Assembly: GCF_003074135.1 (NCBI RefSeq)
Contig: NZ_PPDK01000001.1
Coordinates: 1,302,001-1,366,000, forward strand
DNA from: Euzebya tangerina
GTDB lineage: Bacteria; Actinomycetota; Nitriliruptoria; Euzebyales; Euzebyaceae
Direction: 5' to 3'
Length of the DNA stretch: 64,000 nucleotides
This document shows, piece by piece, positions 25,114 through 32,717 of the stretch. Position 1 is the first letter of the stretch. Each line of letters begins with the position of its first letter. Position numbers and translations under genes: made by a program. The notes below the pieces were generated by a model. That model was given only the letters and a program-made list of their open reading frames with translations. It made no database searches and was not told where the DNA came from.

Positions 25114-25568
25114 GCATCGCGCAGCGGCTGGCGGCCGCGGGCGTCACGCTGCCCGAGGCGCCGCCGCCAGCGGCGAGCTACGCCCCCTGGGCCCGGTCGG
25201 GCAACCTGATCATGACGGCCGGACAGATCCCGGTGGTTGACGGCTCACCGATGATGACCGGGATCCTCGGGGCAGCGGTCAGCCTGGAGGAGGGGCAGCA
25301 GGCCGCCCGGCAGTGCGCGATCAACGTGCTGGCTCAGTTGCAGGCGGCCACCGGGGACCTCGAGCAGCTCACGCGGCTGGTCAAGATCACCGTGTTCGTG
25401 GCGTCGGCGGCGGACTTCCACAGCCAGCACCTGGTCGCCAACGGGGCGTCGGACTTCCTCGGCGAGATTCTGGGGGAGGACGTCGGCACCCATGCCCGCT
25501 CGGCCGTCGGGGTCGCGGTGCTGCCGCTGAACGTCCCGGTTGAGGTCGAGGCGATCGCCGAGGTCTGA
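25110..25568 (+). CDS. ridA: RidA family protein (reactive intermediate deaminase-like)
   Basis: The 152-aa protein has the RidA core: SGNLIMTAGQIPVVDG (about residues 29-44), QCAINVLAQLQAATGDLEQLTRLVKITVFV and ARSAVGVAVLPLNVPVEVEAIAEV. RidA enzymes hydrolyse enamine/imine intermediates from PLP enzymes. The conserved Arg in HARSAVG is present. This longer subfamily (Rv3678c type) accompanies WhiB4 and the ArsA pair. The GTG at 25110 overlaps the previous stop and has GAAGGAG nearby. Confidence 0.88.
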   Translation: MSIAQRLAAAGVTLPEAPPPAASYAPWARSGNLIMTAGQIPVVDGSPMMTGILGAAVSLEEGQQAARQCAINVLAQLQAATGDLEQLTRLVKITVFVASAADFHSQHLVANGASDFLGEILGEDVGTHARSAVGVAVLPLNVPVEVEAIAEV

Positions 25569-25575
25569 TCGCACG

Positions 25576-25610
25576 CCCCCTACCGTGAAACCTACACGGG
25601 CTGAAGGGGG
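25576..25610. terminator. Nested hairpin between convergent genes
   Basis: CCCCCT at 25576-25581 pairs with AGGGGG at 25605-25610. Inside it, CCGTG at 25583-25587 pairs with CACGG at 25595-25599. It lies between the ridA stop (25568) and the selB stop (25628), a natural place for a bidirectional terminator. Confidence 0.55.
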
Positions 25611-25627
25611 GAAACGCACCCCTTGCG

Positions 25628-27589
25628 CTACCCGCTCTGGTCGCGCAGCGTGCGTCGGTCGCCCTCACGGCGGGTCACCCTCGCGGCGTCCAGGTGCTCG
25701 AGTAGCGGGAGCAGGTACTTCCGGGTGGTGCCCAGCGCCTCCCGGGCCTCTGACGCGGTGAAGGGCCCGGACGCCTCCTGCAGGCCCCGCAGGACGTCGA
25801 TTGCCTGATCCCGCGCGGCGGCTGTCACCACCACGTCCGGGGTCAGCTGCACCAGCTGGCCATCGCGAACCAGGGCGGTGATCAGATCCCGGTCGTCCTG
25901 TGAGTGATGGCGCTCCGGGTGGTCGGCAGGAGGGCGGTCGTCAGGCGTGCGGTCGTCAGGCGTGCGCTGCAGGAGGTCGGCGACCGGCGGCGCCTCGATC
26001 CCGACCTCGGTCAGCTCCGCGAGCAGGGTGGTCCGCGTCGTCTGCTGCGCGATCGTGAGTCGGGGCTCATGCCCCGGCGCGCGCAGGCCTCCGGGTATCT
26101 GTTCCAGCCGACCGTCGGCAACAACGCCGGCGAGCACGTGCTCCACCACCTCCGCGGTGGCACCGGTCGTGGCCAGGAGCTGCCGGGGCTCGGCCGGGTC
26201 CACGGCGGCCAGCGCCGGGCGCCGCTGGTGGGTCCCGATGACCGACTGGACGGCCAGCTTCGAGAGGATCTCCCAGCGGTCCGGTGCCATGAGCACGCCG
26301 GTCGCCGGGGAGCCCGAACTCGATGAGCTCAGGTGAACGAGAAGGCCCGCGTCGACGGCTGCTTGGAGATCGGCCGCGGTCGCTCCGGCGCCGGCCAGCG
26401 CCTCGTCCGCATCCAGTTCCTCGTGGTGTGCCACCAGGGCGGCCAGCCGGGCGGGGAGCGCGGATGCCTCGGCAAGCTCGCCGAGCGCCACCACCGCGGA
26501 CGATCGGTTGGCCGAACCGCGTGGGCGTTCGCCCGGCGCGGGGTCCAGCACCCGACCGCCACCCATGGTCGTCGACCGGCCGGCCTCGCGGAGCACCAGG
26601 TGGTCGCCAGCAGCCAAGGGGAGGGGACGCTCGAACGTCAGCCGCACAGGGCCGGGGACGGACAGATCCTCTGCGGCCGAGGGATACAGGGACACTCCCA
26701 TCGACGCCGTGCCGACGTGAGCGGTCCAGGCCCCGCGGCGGCCCAGCACCGCACCGCCGCTGGGCTCGCACCACGCGTCCACCGAGCCGGTCGCTCGCCA
26801 CTGGTCGGGACGGCCGAGCATGGTGCCGCGCGGCACCTCGTCGGTGTCGACCCCGACCAGGTTGAGCGCCACCCGCCACCCCGGCGCGGCCTGCTCGACG
26901 GGGCGCTCCAGCGACTGGATCTGCCGGACCCTCACCGTGCGGTCCAGCGGCCACACGTGGAGGCGGTCGCCCACGGCCACCGTGCCGTCGACCAGCGTGC
27001 CGGTCACCACCGTGCCCGAGCCGGCGATCGAGAAGGCCCGGTCCACCCACAGCCGCGGGCGACCTCGATCGGCGGGCTTGGGCGCCTGTCCCAACACTCG
27101 GACCAGCGCGTCCCGGAGCTCCGCAAGCCCGTGGCCGGCCGGCGCGGAGACCGGGATCACCGGCGCGTCGGCCAGACCGGTGCCGGCCAGCTCGTCGATC
27201 ACCAACTCCCGCGCGATCTCGAGGGTCTCGTCGTCCACACGGTCGGCCTTGGTCAGGGCCACCACGCCGTGCGTGACGCCCAGCAGTCGCAGGATCTCCA
27301 GGTGCTCGGCGGACTGCGGCATCCAGCCCTCGTCAGCGGCCACGACGAACAGGGCGGTCGACAGGGGACCGGCGCCGGCCAGCATGTTCGGCACGAACCG
27401 CTCGTGCCCCGGCAGATCGACGAAGGCGACGTCACCGATGCCGTCGAGCGCCATCCATGCGAAGCCGAGGTCGATGGTCAGACCACGTCGCTTCTCCTCC
27501 GCCAGCCGGTCCGGATCGGTGCCGGTCAGTGCCGCTACCAGGGTCGACTTGCCATGATCCACATGACCGGCCGTGCACAGGACTCTCAC
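25628..27589 (-). CDS. selB: Selenocysteine-specific elongation factor SelB
   Basis: The 653-aa GTPase delivers Sec-tRNA(Sec) to UGA codons marked by a SECIS hairpin. It starts MRVLCTAGHVDHGKST (P-loop at residues 8-16), has RRGLTIDLGFA (switch I), DLPGHERFV and the TKAD element. EF-Tu-like domains II-III follow, and the C-terminus has winged-helix repeats (FTASEAREALGTTRKYLLPLLEHLD is the last) that bind SECIS RNA. Its presence shows that this genome can decode UGA as Sec. selA lies 1.8 kb upstream on the same strand with two genes between them. Confidence 0.96.
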   Translation of the reverse strand: MRVLCTAGHVDHGKSTLVAALTGTDPDRLAEEKRRGLTIDLGFAWMALDGIGDVAFVDLPGHERFVPNMLAGAGPLSTALFVVAADEGWMPQSAEHLEILRLLGVTHGVVALTKADRVDDETLEIARELVIDELAGTGLADAPVIPVSAPAGHGLAELRDALVRVLGQAPKPADRGRPRLWVDRAFSIAGSGTVVTGTLVDGTVAVGDRLHVWPLDRTVRVRQIQSLERPVEQAAPGWRVALNLVGVDTDEVPRGTMLGRPDQWRATGSVDAWCEPSGGAVLGRRGAWTAHVGTASMGVSLYPSAAEDLSVPGPVRLTFERPLPLAAGDHLVLREAGRSTTMGGGRVLDPAPGERPRGSANRSSAVVALGELAEASALPARLAALVAHHEELDADEALAGAGATAADLQAAVDAGLLVHLSSSSSGSPATGVLMAPDRWEILSKLAVQSVIGTHQRRPALAAVDPAEPRQLLATTGATAEVVEHVLAGVVADGRLEQIPGGLRAPGHEPRLTIAQQTTRTTLLAELTEVGIEAPPVADLLQRTPDDRTPDDRPPADHPERHHSQDDRDLITALVRDGQLVQLTPDVVVTAAARDQAIDVLRGLQEASGPFTASEAREALGTTRKYLLPLLEHLDAARVTRREGDRRTLRDQSG

Positions 27590-27726
27590 AGACCGTTCAC
27601 CCTGGGGATGGTGCGACTAGTGCCCCGTGGAGCGGCTTCATGGCCCGAAGTGACCATGCGGAGAGGGTCGAGTTCATCCGCGCAGGGGGTGGACCAGCGA
27701 GACATGCGCGGTCACCCTAGAGGGAT

Positions 27727-28221
27727 ATGGCAGGTGTGGCATCCCACTCGATGGGCCGGGACAGCGAATCCGGTCTCATCACGGGTGAGCGCTTGTTGGA
27801 CGACGTCGATCGGATGATCGCCGACGCCGTTCGCTTCGGTCGCCCGCTGTCCGTCGCCGTTGCTGGGCTCTCGGCGGAGGGAGGTCCACCGGACGCCGCC
27901 GACATCCTCCGGGTCGCGGGGCTGATCCAGTCCGGGGTGCGGACCTGTGATCTGGCTGGTCGCTTGGACGACGGGATGTTCCTGCTGGCCCTATCGGGCA
28001 CGCCGGCGCGGGCAGCGGTGACGCCACTCACCCGACTGCAGCAGGAGGTGGCCGAGTTGGCACCGGCGACCAGTGGTGGACTACGCGTTGCCGTCGGGGT
28101 GGCCGCGCTGAGTGGACTGATGTCGATGGAGGAGTTGGTGGTCCGGGCCATCGGGCTCTCGGACCAGGCACAGCAGCGGGGCCCGGGCATGATGTGCCTG
28201 GACCCCGAACCAGCCCGCTGA
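27727..28221 (+). CDS. Degenerate GGDEF-like domain protein
   Basis: The 164-aa soluble protein has the outline of a diguanylate cyclase core: LITGERLLDDVDRMIADAVRFGRPLSVAVAGL, then VAGLIQSGVRTCDLAGRLDDGMFLLALSGT. The catalytic GGDEF turn is replaced by LDDGMF, and substrate residues appear to be lost, so enzymatic activity is unlikely. It may bind a nucleotide or a partner. It lies between selB and an M23 peptidase gene; its own stop abuts the peptidase stop at 28221/28222. Confidence 0.62.
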   Translation: MAGVASHSMGRDSESGLITGERLLDDVDRMIADAVRFGRPLSVAVAGLSAEGGPPDAADILRVAGLIQSGVRTCDLAGRLDDGMFLLALSGTPARAAVTPLTRLQQEVAELAPATSGGLRVAVGVAALSGLMSMEELVVRAIGLSDQAQQRGPGMMCLDPEPAR

Positions 28222-29337
28222 TCAGCTGAAGGCTTCTGCCCAGGTCGCCGGTCCGACGATCCCATCGACCGTCAAGCCCTTCTCCTCCTGGAACAGGCGG
28301 GCTGCCCGCTGGGAGTCCGGTCCGAAGAAGCCGTCGACGGCCAGTGGGGCACCGTCGGCGCCTCGCCATCCTCGCTCTGCCATCCGTTGCTGCCAGGCGC
28401 GGACGTCCTGGCCCTGCAGCATCGGGTCCTCGAGTCGCAGCGCACGGCCGGGGAAGCCGGTGCTGGAACTCGATCCGGGCGGCTTGTTGGATGGCTCCTG
28501 CCCCAACTCGTCCAGTCGGCGCTCCATCGCTGCGCGGCTCGCGGGTCCGACGATGCCGTCGACCGTGAGCCCCTCCTGCTGCTGGAACTCCCGGGTCGCC
28601 GCCTCCGTGGCGGGGCCGAACGCACCATCGGTGGCGAGGCCGGCGTCGATCGCGGTGTTCAGGTCGGCCTGCCAGTCGGCGACGCTCGACCCGCTGGCCC
28701 CGGTCTTCAGAGCACCGGAGGTGGAACTGGGTACCCGGCCGGCTCGCTCGGCGGCGACCAGGCTGTTGTAGGGGTTGAGGTAGTGCTGACGCCAGGGCGA
28801 CTCGGCGATCTCGGGGTCCACCAGGTCTTGGTCGAAGATGCTGAAGTGCAGGTGCACCGGCGTGTCCTCGGCATTGCCCGAGTCGCCCATGTACCCGATC
28901 AACTGACCCTCGCGCACCGTGGCGCCCACCTGAATCCCGGGCGCGTAGGCGTTGCGATAGCCACCCGCACCGTCGTCGGTGCCGGGGGAGTCGTTGTTGA
29001 GGTGGTGGTAGCCGTAGACCACGTTGCCGGTGCAGATCCGGATGATGTAGCCGTACGCGGGCATGGGCTCATTGATGCCGGGAGCCATGCAGACCCGTCC
29101 GCTGGCCGCAGCGTGGATGGCCTGGCCCTTCACGCCGTAGATGTCGGTGGCCTGGTGTCGGCGGCTGCCGCCACCGCGGATCTGCTGGTAGTCGTCGGAG
29201 TACCGGTTCGGGCCGGCAACGGGGAAGGTGATCTCGACCGTGTCGTTGATGTCAGAAACTGCGTACGCGGCGGGCATGACCGCCATCACAAGCAGGATGG
29301 TCAACACGACACAGATCGTGGGGAAGTGACGATCCAT
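28222..29337 (-). CDS. Secreted M23 peptidase with two peptidoglycan-binding domains
   Basis: The 371-aa protein has a signal peptide (about residues 1-26) and an M23/LytM domain. Likely zinc ligands are in RHQATDIYG and HLHFS. Two PG_binding_1 repeats follow (DGAFGPATEAATREFQQQEGLTVDGIVGPAS and DGFFGPDSQRAARLFQEEKGLTVDGIVGPAT). It is predicted to cleave peptide crosslinks in the cell wall or to act as an amidase activator. It lies downstream of selA on the same strand, but its own AT-rich promoter region separates them. Confidence 0.9.
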   Translation of the reverse strand: MDRHFPTICVVLTILLVMAVMPAAYAVSDINDTVEITFPVAGPNRYSDDYQQIRGGGSRRHQATDIYGVKGQAIHAAASGRVCMAPGINEPMPAYGYIIRICTGNVVYGYHHLNNDSPGTDDGAGGYRNAYAPGIQVGATVREGQLIGYMGDSGNAEDTPVHLHFSIFDQDLVDPEIAESPWRQHYLNPYNSLVAAERAGRVPSSTSGALKTGASGSSVADWQADLNTAIDAGLATDGAFGPATEAATREFQQQEGLTVDGIVGPASRAAMERRLDELGQEPSNKPPGSSSSTGFPGRALRLEDPMLQGQDVRAWQQRMAERGWRGADGAPLAVDGFFGPDSQRAARLFQEEKGLTVDGIVGPATWAEAFS

Positions 29338-29352
29338 GCAGGAAACTGTAGA

Positions 29353-29374
29353 CCACTGTTGTTAATTACTGTGG
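29353..29374. promoter_or_regulatory. AT-rich dyad upstream of the M23 peptidase gene
   Basis: CCACTGT at 29353-29359 and ACTGTGG at 29368-29374 are inverted arms with one mismatch around an AT-rich core (GTTAATT). The site is 16 nt upstream of the peptidase start and 20 nt from the selA stop. It may contain the peptidase promoter and an operator. Confidence 0.45.
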
Positions 29375-29393
29375 TATTTGTTGCGCTTGAGGT

Positions 29394-30746
29394 TCACGAG
29401 GCTGTTGTTGCGGCTTCCACGGCGGCCGCAATCACGTCATCGTCGGCGGGCGTGACCGTGCGGAGGTCGATCAGCGCGCGGCCCTCGTTGACCCGGACGA
29501 CCACCGGTGGGTCACCCAGCCGCAACGAGTCGGCCAGTTCGCCCTTCGGATCGGGGAGCGCCACGGCGGGGGAGGGGACACCCACACCCGGCGCCGACCC
29601 GCCGCCGATCATCGTGGTGACCTCCACCACCCGCCCGTCCAGTCGGGTCGCCAGTCGCTCGACCCGCGCGGGAAGTTCCGGGTCCGTCGCCAAGGTCGAC
29701 TGCACCGCCGAGTGCCCGTCCCGTCGGTGGGCCAGCAACGCCGCTCGCAGCCCGGCCAGGCGCAGCTTGTCCAGGCGCAGCGCGCGCATCAGCGGAGCCG
29801 ACCGCAACTGCTGGATGAGGTCGCCCCGACCGGCGATCAGGCCGGCCTGCGGCCCGCCAAGCAGCTTGTCGCCACTCGCGAGCACGAGGTCTGCGCCATC
29901 GGCCAGCGCCTCGGCCATGCTGACCTCCCCGGCCAACGGCCCCTCCTCAGCAGGGACCAGCAGGCCCGAGCCGGCGTCGTGGACCAGCGGCACCCCCACG
30001 GACCGGGCCACCTCGGCGACCGCGGACAGCGGCGGCTGGGTGACGAACCCAGCCTGGGTGAAGTTGGAGGGGTGGACGGTCAGCACCAGCGCCGTATCAC
30101 CCTCGACGCCGTAGTCACGCGCTCTGGTCCGGTTCGTCGTGCCGACCTCGCGCAGCTGGGCACCGGACGCCTCCATGATCTCCGGCAGTCGGAACGAGCC
30201 GCCGATCTCGACCAGGTGGCCGCGACTGACCGGGACCTGACGGCCGGCAGCGAACGTCGCCAGGACCAGCACCAGGGCCGAGGCGCAGTTGTTGACCACG
30301 ACCCCGTCCTCTGCGCCGACCAGTTCGGCGAGCAGCGCATCGACGTGGGTGCCGCGGGACCCACGGGCACCACTGGCCAGCTCGTACTCGAGGTCGCAGT
30401 AGCCGGTGGCGCCGACGATGGCCGCGACGACCTCCTCGGCCAGTGGGGCGCGCCCCAGGTTGGTGTGGACGACGACACCAGCGGCATTGATCACGCGCCG
30501 GGGGCCGGGTCGGCTGTCGTCGGCCAGCGCCTCGGCTGCGCGACCGCGGATCCAGGCGGTCAACTCGTCGCGGTCGGCAGACAGCCCTCCGGCCAGCAGC
30601 TGCTCTCGAGCCGCCGTGGTCGCCGCGGCCAGCGCGTCCTTGGTCGGCGCCTGACCGTGCCGCTCGACCAGCGCCGCGGCGTCGGCCAGAAGGACGTCCA
30701 TCCGAGGCAAGTTGGCGAGGGCACGCTGATCCATCCGGGCCAGCAT
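29394..30746 (-). CDS. selA: L-seryl-tRNA(Sec) selenium transferase SelA
   Basis: The 450-aa PLP enzyme converts seryl-tRNA(Sec) to selenocysteinyl-tRNA(Sec) using selenophosphate. It has an N-terminal tRNA-binding helical region, RVINAAGVVVHTNLGRAPL (residues 84-102) and GARGSRGTHVDALLAELVGAE. The PLP lysine is K294 in SGDKLLGG. Its length matches bacterial SelA. With SelB it forms the core of the Sec pathway. Neither selD nor a tRNA-Sec gene was found in the window. Confidence 0.96.
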   Translation of the reverse strand: MLARMDQRALANLPRMDVLLADAAALVERHGQAPTKDALAAATTAAREQLLAGGLSADRDELTAWIRGRAAEALADDSRPGPRRVINAAGVVVHTNLGRAPLAEEVVAAIVGATGYCDLEYELASGARGSRGTHVDALLAELVGAEDGVVVNNCASALVLVLATFAAGRQVPVSRGHLVEIGGSFRLPEIMEASGAQLREVGTTNRTRARDYGVEGDTALVLTVHPSNFTQAGFVTQPPLSAVAEVARSVGVPLVHDAGSGLLVPAEEGPLAGEVSMAEALADGADLVLASGDKLLGGPQAGLIAGRGDLIQQLRSAPLMRALRLDKLRLAGLRAALLAHRRDGHSAVQSTLATDPELPARVERLATRLDGRVVEVTTMIGGGSAPGVGVPSPAVALPDPKGELADSLRLGDPPVVVRVNEGRALIDLRTVTPADDDVIAAAVEAATTAS

Positions 30747-30774
30747 CGCACGCGGGGCGGCCGGCCTCGTCGTG

Positions 30775-30877
30775 GTGTGTTGCCTCCGCGTGCTGGCCCG
30801 CTCACAGATGACACACCCTGGCCTCCGCGCAGCCGTGTGTCGTCTGCGCGTGCTGGCACGCTAGGAGCCGACACAGC
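30775..30877. repeat. Two copies of a dispersed 43-nt repeat
   Basis: Units at 30775-30817 and 30835-30877 both begin GTGTGT, share CGCGTGCTGGC in the middle and end in GACACA. A third copy of identical length lies at 54376-54418. The ends are inverted (GTGTGT and ACACAC), so each can fold back. The pair lies between selA and the NUDIX gene. No gene is present in the stretch. Confidence 0.7.
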
Positions 30878-30899
30878 CCCGGGGGCGAGGAGGCCGGGG

Positions 30900-30905
30900 T
30901 AGCCT
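30900..30905 (+). promoter_or_regulatory. -10 element of the NUDIX gene
   Basis: TAGCCT ends 9 nt before the ATG at 30915, and the gap contains no ribosome-binding site. Confidence 0.4.
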
Positions 30906-30914
30906 CCACCCCGG

Positions 30915-31754
30915 ATGCCCTCCCTCAACGACGTCACCCCCGACCAGGCTGTTGCCACCCGCGATGCGGCCACCATCGTCCTCCTGCGCGACACCGACGA
31001 GGGGCCAGAGGTCCTGCTCCTCCGGCGGCACGCTCGGTCCGGCTTCGCCGCCAGCCTCTGGGTCTTCCCCGGTGGTGTGGTCGACCGGGCCGACGCCCAC
31101 CTCGACCCGGCGCACTGGACGGGCATCGACCCCGAGTCCCTCACCGACCGCTTCGACATGCCTGCCGAGACCGTGCTCGGCATGTACGTCGCCGGCGTGC
31201 GCGAGACCTTCGAGGAGGCGGGGGTCCTGCTGGCCCACCACCGCGACGGTCGCACACCGGACACCACCACTCCTGCCTTCACGAGGATGCGAGCGCAGAT
31301 GAACGACCGCGCGGTCGACGCCGACTGGGCCGGGTTCCTCCGGGAGCACGACCTGGTCCTCGACCTCGACGCCCTCACCTACCTGAGTCGCTGGATCACA
31401 CCCATCCAGGAGCCGCGCCGCTACGACACCTGCTTCTTCGTGGCCCATCTCCCCGAGGGGGCGACGGCCAGCGCCGACAACGTCGAGACCACCGAGGAGC
31501 GGTGGATCCGCCCAGCCGACGCCATCGCCGCCGACGACGTGCCCATGATCTTCCCGACGATCAGGACACTGCGGGACCTGCAGCACGCGCCCACGGCGTC
31601 CGCGGCGGTGTCGGCAGCAGCCACCCAACCCGAGGTCATGGTCGTCCAGCCCCACATGGAACTCGACGCCCGAGGCAGCTTCGTGCGGATCCTCACCGCC
31701 AGCGACGCGGACTTCCCCCACGAGCTGTACGAGTCCGACGGGCCGTCATCGTGA
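30915..31754 (+). CDS. NUDIX hydrolase
   Basis: The 279-aa protein has a split-type Nudix region. FPGGVVDRADAH (about residues 51-62) is followed by a long insert and then AGVRETFEEAGVLL (about 95-108), which supplies the REXXEEXG metal-binding core. The long insert resembles the NUDT19/CoA-diphosphatase-like group. By neighbourhood it corresponds to Rv3672c of M. tuberculosis. It is followed after 10 nt by the metallo-beta-lactamase-fold gene and probably shares its mRNA. Confidence 0.85.
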   Translation: MPSLNDVTPDQAVATRDAATIVLLRDTDEGPEVLLLRRHARSGFAASLWVFPGGVVDRADAHLDPAHWTGIDPESLTDRFDMPAETVLGMYVAGVRETFEEAGVLLAHHRDGRTPDTTTPAFTRMRAQMNDRAVDADWAGFLREHDLVLDLDALTYLSRWITPIQEPRRYDTCFFVAHLPEGATASADNVETTEERWIRPADAIAADDVPMIFPTIRTLRDLQHAPTASAAVSAAATQPEVMVVQPHMELDARGSFVRILTASDADFPHELYESDGPSS

Positions 31755-31764
31755 GCGGACCCCC

Positions 31765-32571
31765 ATGACCGAGTCGGCCGACGGCGCCGTGCAGCTGGAT
31801 GAGCTGACCCGCATCATCCTGGCTCCCAACCCCTCACCCATGACCCTGGAGGGGACCAACACCTATCTGCTGGCCGACCCCGCGCACGACGGCGTGGTCA
31901 TCGTCGACCCAGGCCCCGACGACGACGGCCACCGCCAGCAGATCGAATCGGCCCTGGGCGGCGCGGACGTCGCCGCCGTCATCATCACCCACCACCACAT
32001 CGACCACGCCGAGGCTGCGGGATGGGCAACGGAGTGGTCGGCGCCGCTGCGCGCCTTCGATCCCGGCCTGATCCCGGATGCAGTGCCCTTCGTCGACGGC
32101 GAGCAGATCACCCTCGGGGGTCTGACGGTGACGGCGCTCCACACGCCCGGTCACGCCTCGGATCACCTCTGCCTGCGGATGGACCCCACCGACGTCGTCC
32201 TCACCGGTGACCACGTGCTCGGCCGGGGCACCACGGTGGTCAACTGGCCGGACGGCGACATGACGGCCTACATGGCCTCCCTGGAGCGACTGGCGCAGGC
32301 GCCCGGCAGACGGATCTACCCCGGTCACGGCCCAACGGTCACGGAGCCGCAGGCCAAGGTGCGGGAGTACATCGCCCACCGCAAGGACCGGGAGCGCCAG
32401 GTGCTGGCCGCGATCGCAGATGGTGCGGACTCGGCCGACGCGATCGTCGAGGTCGTCTATGCCGACGTGCCGGAGTTCCTGCACCCCGCGGCACGAAAGA
32501 GCGTGCAGGCGCTGCTCGAGATGCTGGTGGGGCAGGGGCGTGCTCCGTCGACGTTGTCACCCGCGCCGTGA
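31765..32571 (+). CDS. Metallo-beta-lactamase-fold hydrolase (LACTB2-like)
   Basis: The 268-aa protein has the MBL motif HHHIDH (H76-H81), TPGHASDHLCL, TGDHVLG and YPGHGPT, which supply all expected zinc ligands. A C-terminal winged helix (EVVYADVPEFLHPAARKSVQALLEML) places it with LACTB2-like enzymes, some of which act as RNases. Rv3677c in M. tuberculosis is the positional counterpart. No signal peptide is present, so a true beta-lactamase role is unlikely. Confidence 0.87.
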   Translation: MTESADGAVQLDELTRIILAPNPSPMTLEGTNTYLLADPAHDGVVIVDPGPDDDGHRQQIESALGGADVAAVIITHHHIDHAEAAGWATEWSAPLRAFDPGLIPDAVPFVDGEQITLGGLTVTALHTPGHASDHLCLRMDPTDVVLTGDHVLGRGTTVVNWPDGDMTAYMASLERLAQAPGRRIYPGHGPTVTEPQAKVREYIAHRKDRERQVLAAIADGADSADAIVEVVYADVPEFLHPAARKSVQALLEMLVGQGRAPSTLSPAP

Positions 32572-32717
32572 GGGCCACGGGGCCGGCTGCGGTTTTGGGG
32601 AACGGTCCGCCTGCTGTTTAGGCTCGACCGACGAGTGCTTGTGAAGCTACGCACAACCTCGTGCACGACTCGTCGCCAGTACCCCAGATTCACCGAACTC
32701 ACAAAGGAGTGAGCGCA

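Noticed and set aside
27590-27726. Possible tRNA-Sec gene between selB and the GGDEF-like gene
   Set aside because: GCTTCATG and GGTCGAGTTCATCC look tRNA-like, but no acceptor, anticodon or T stems pair on either strand. The other gaps near selA were also checked without success.
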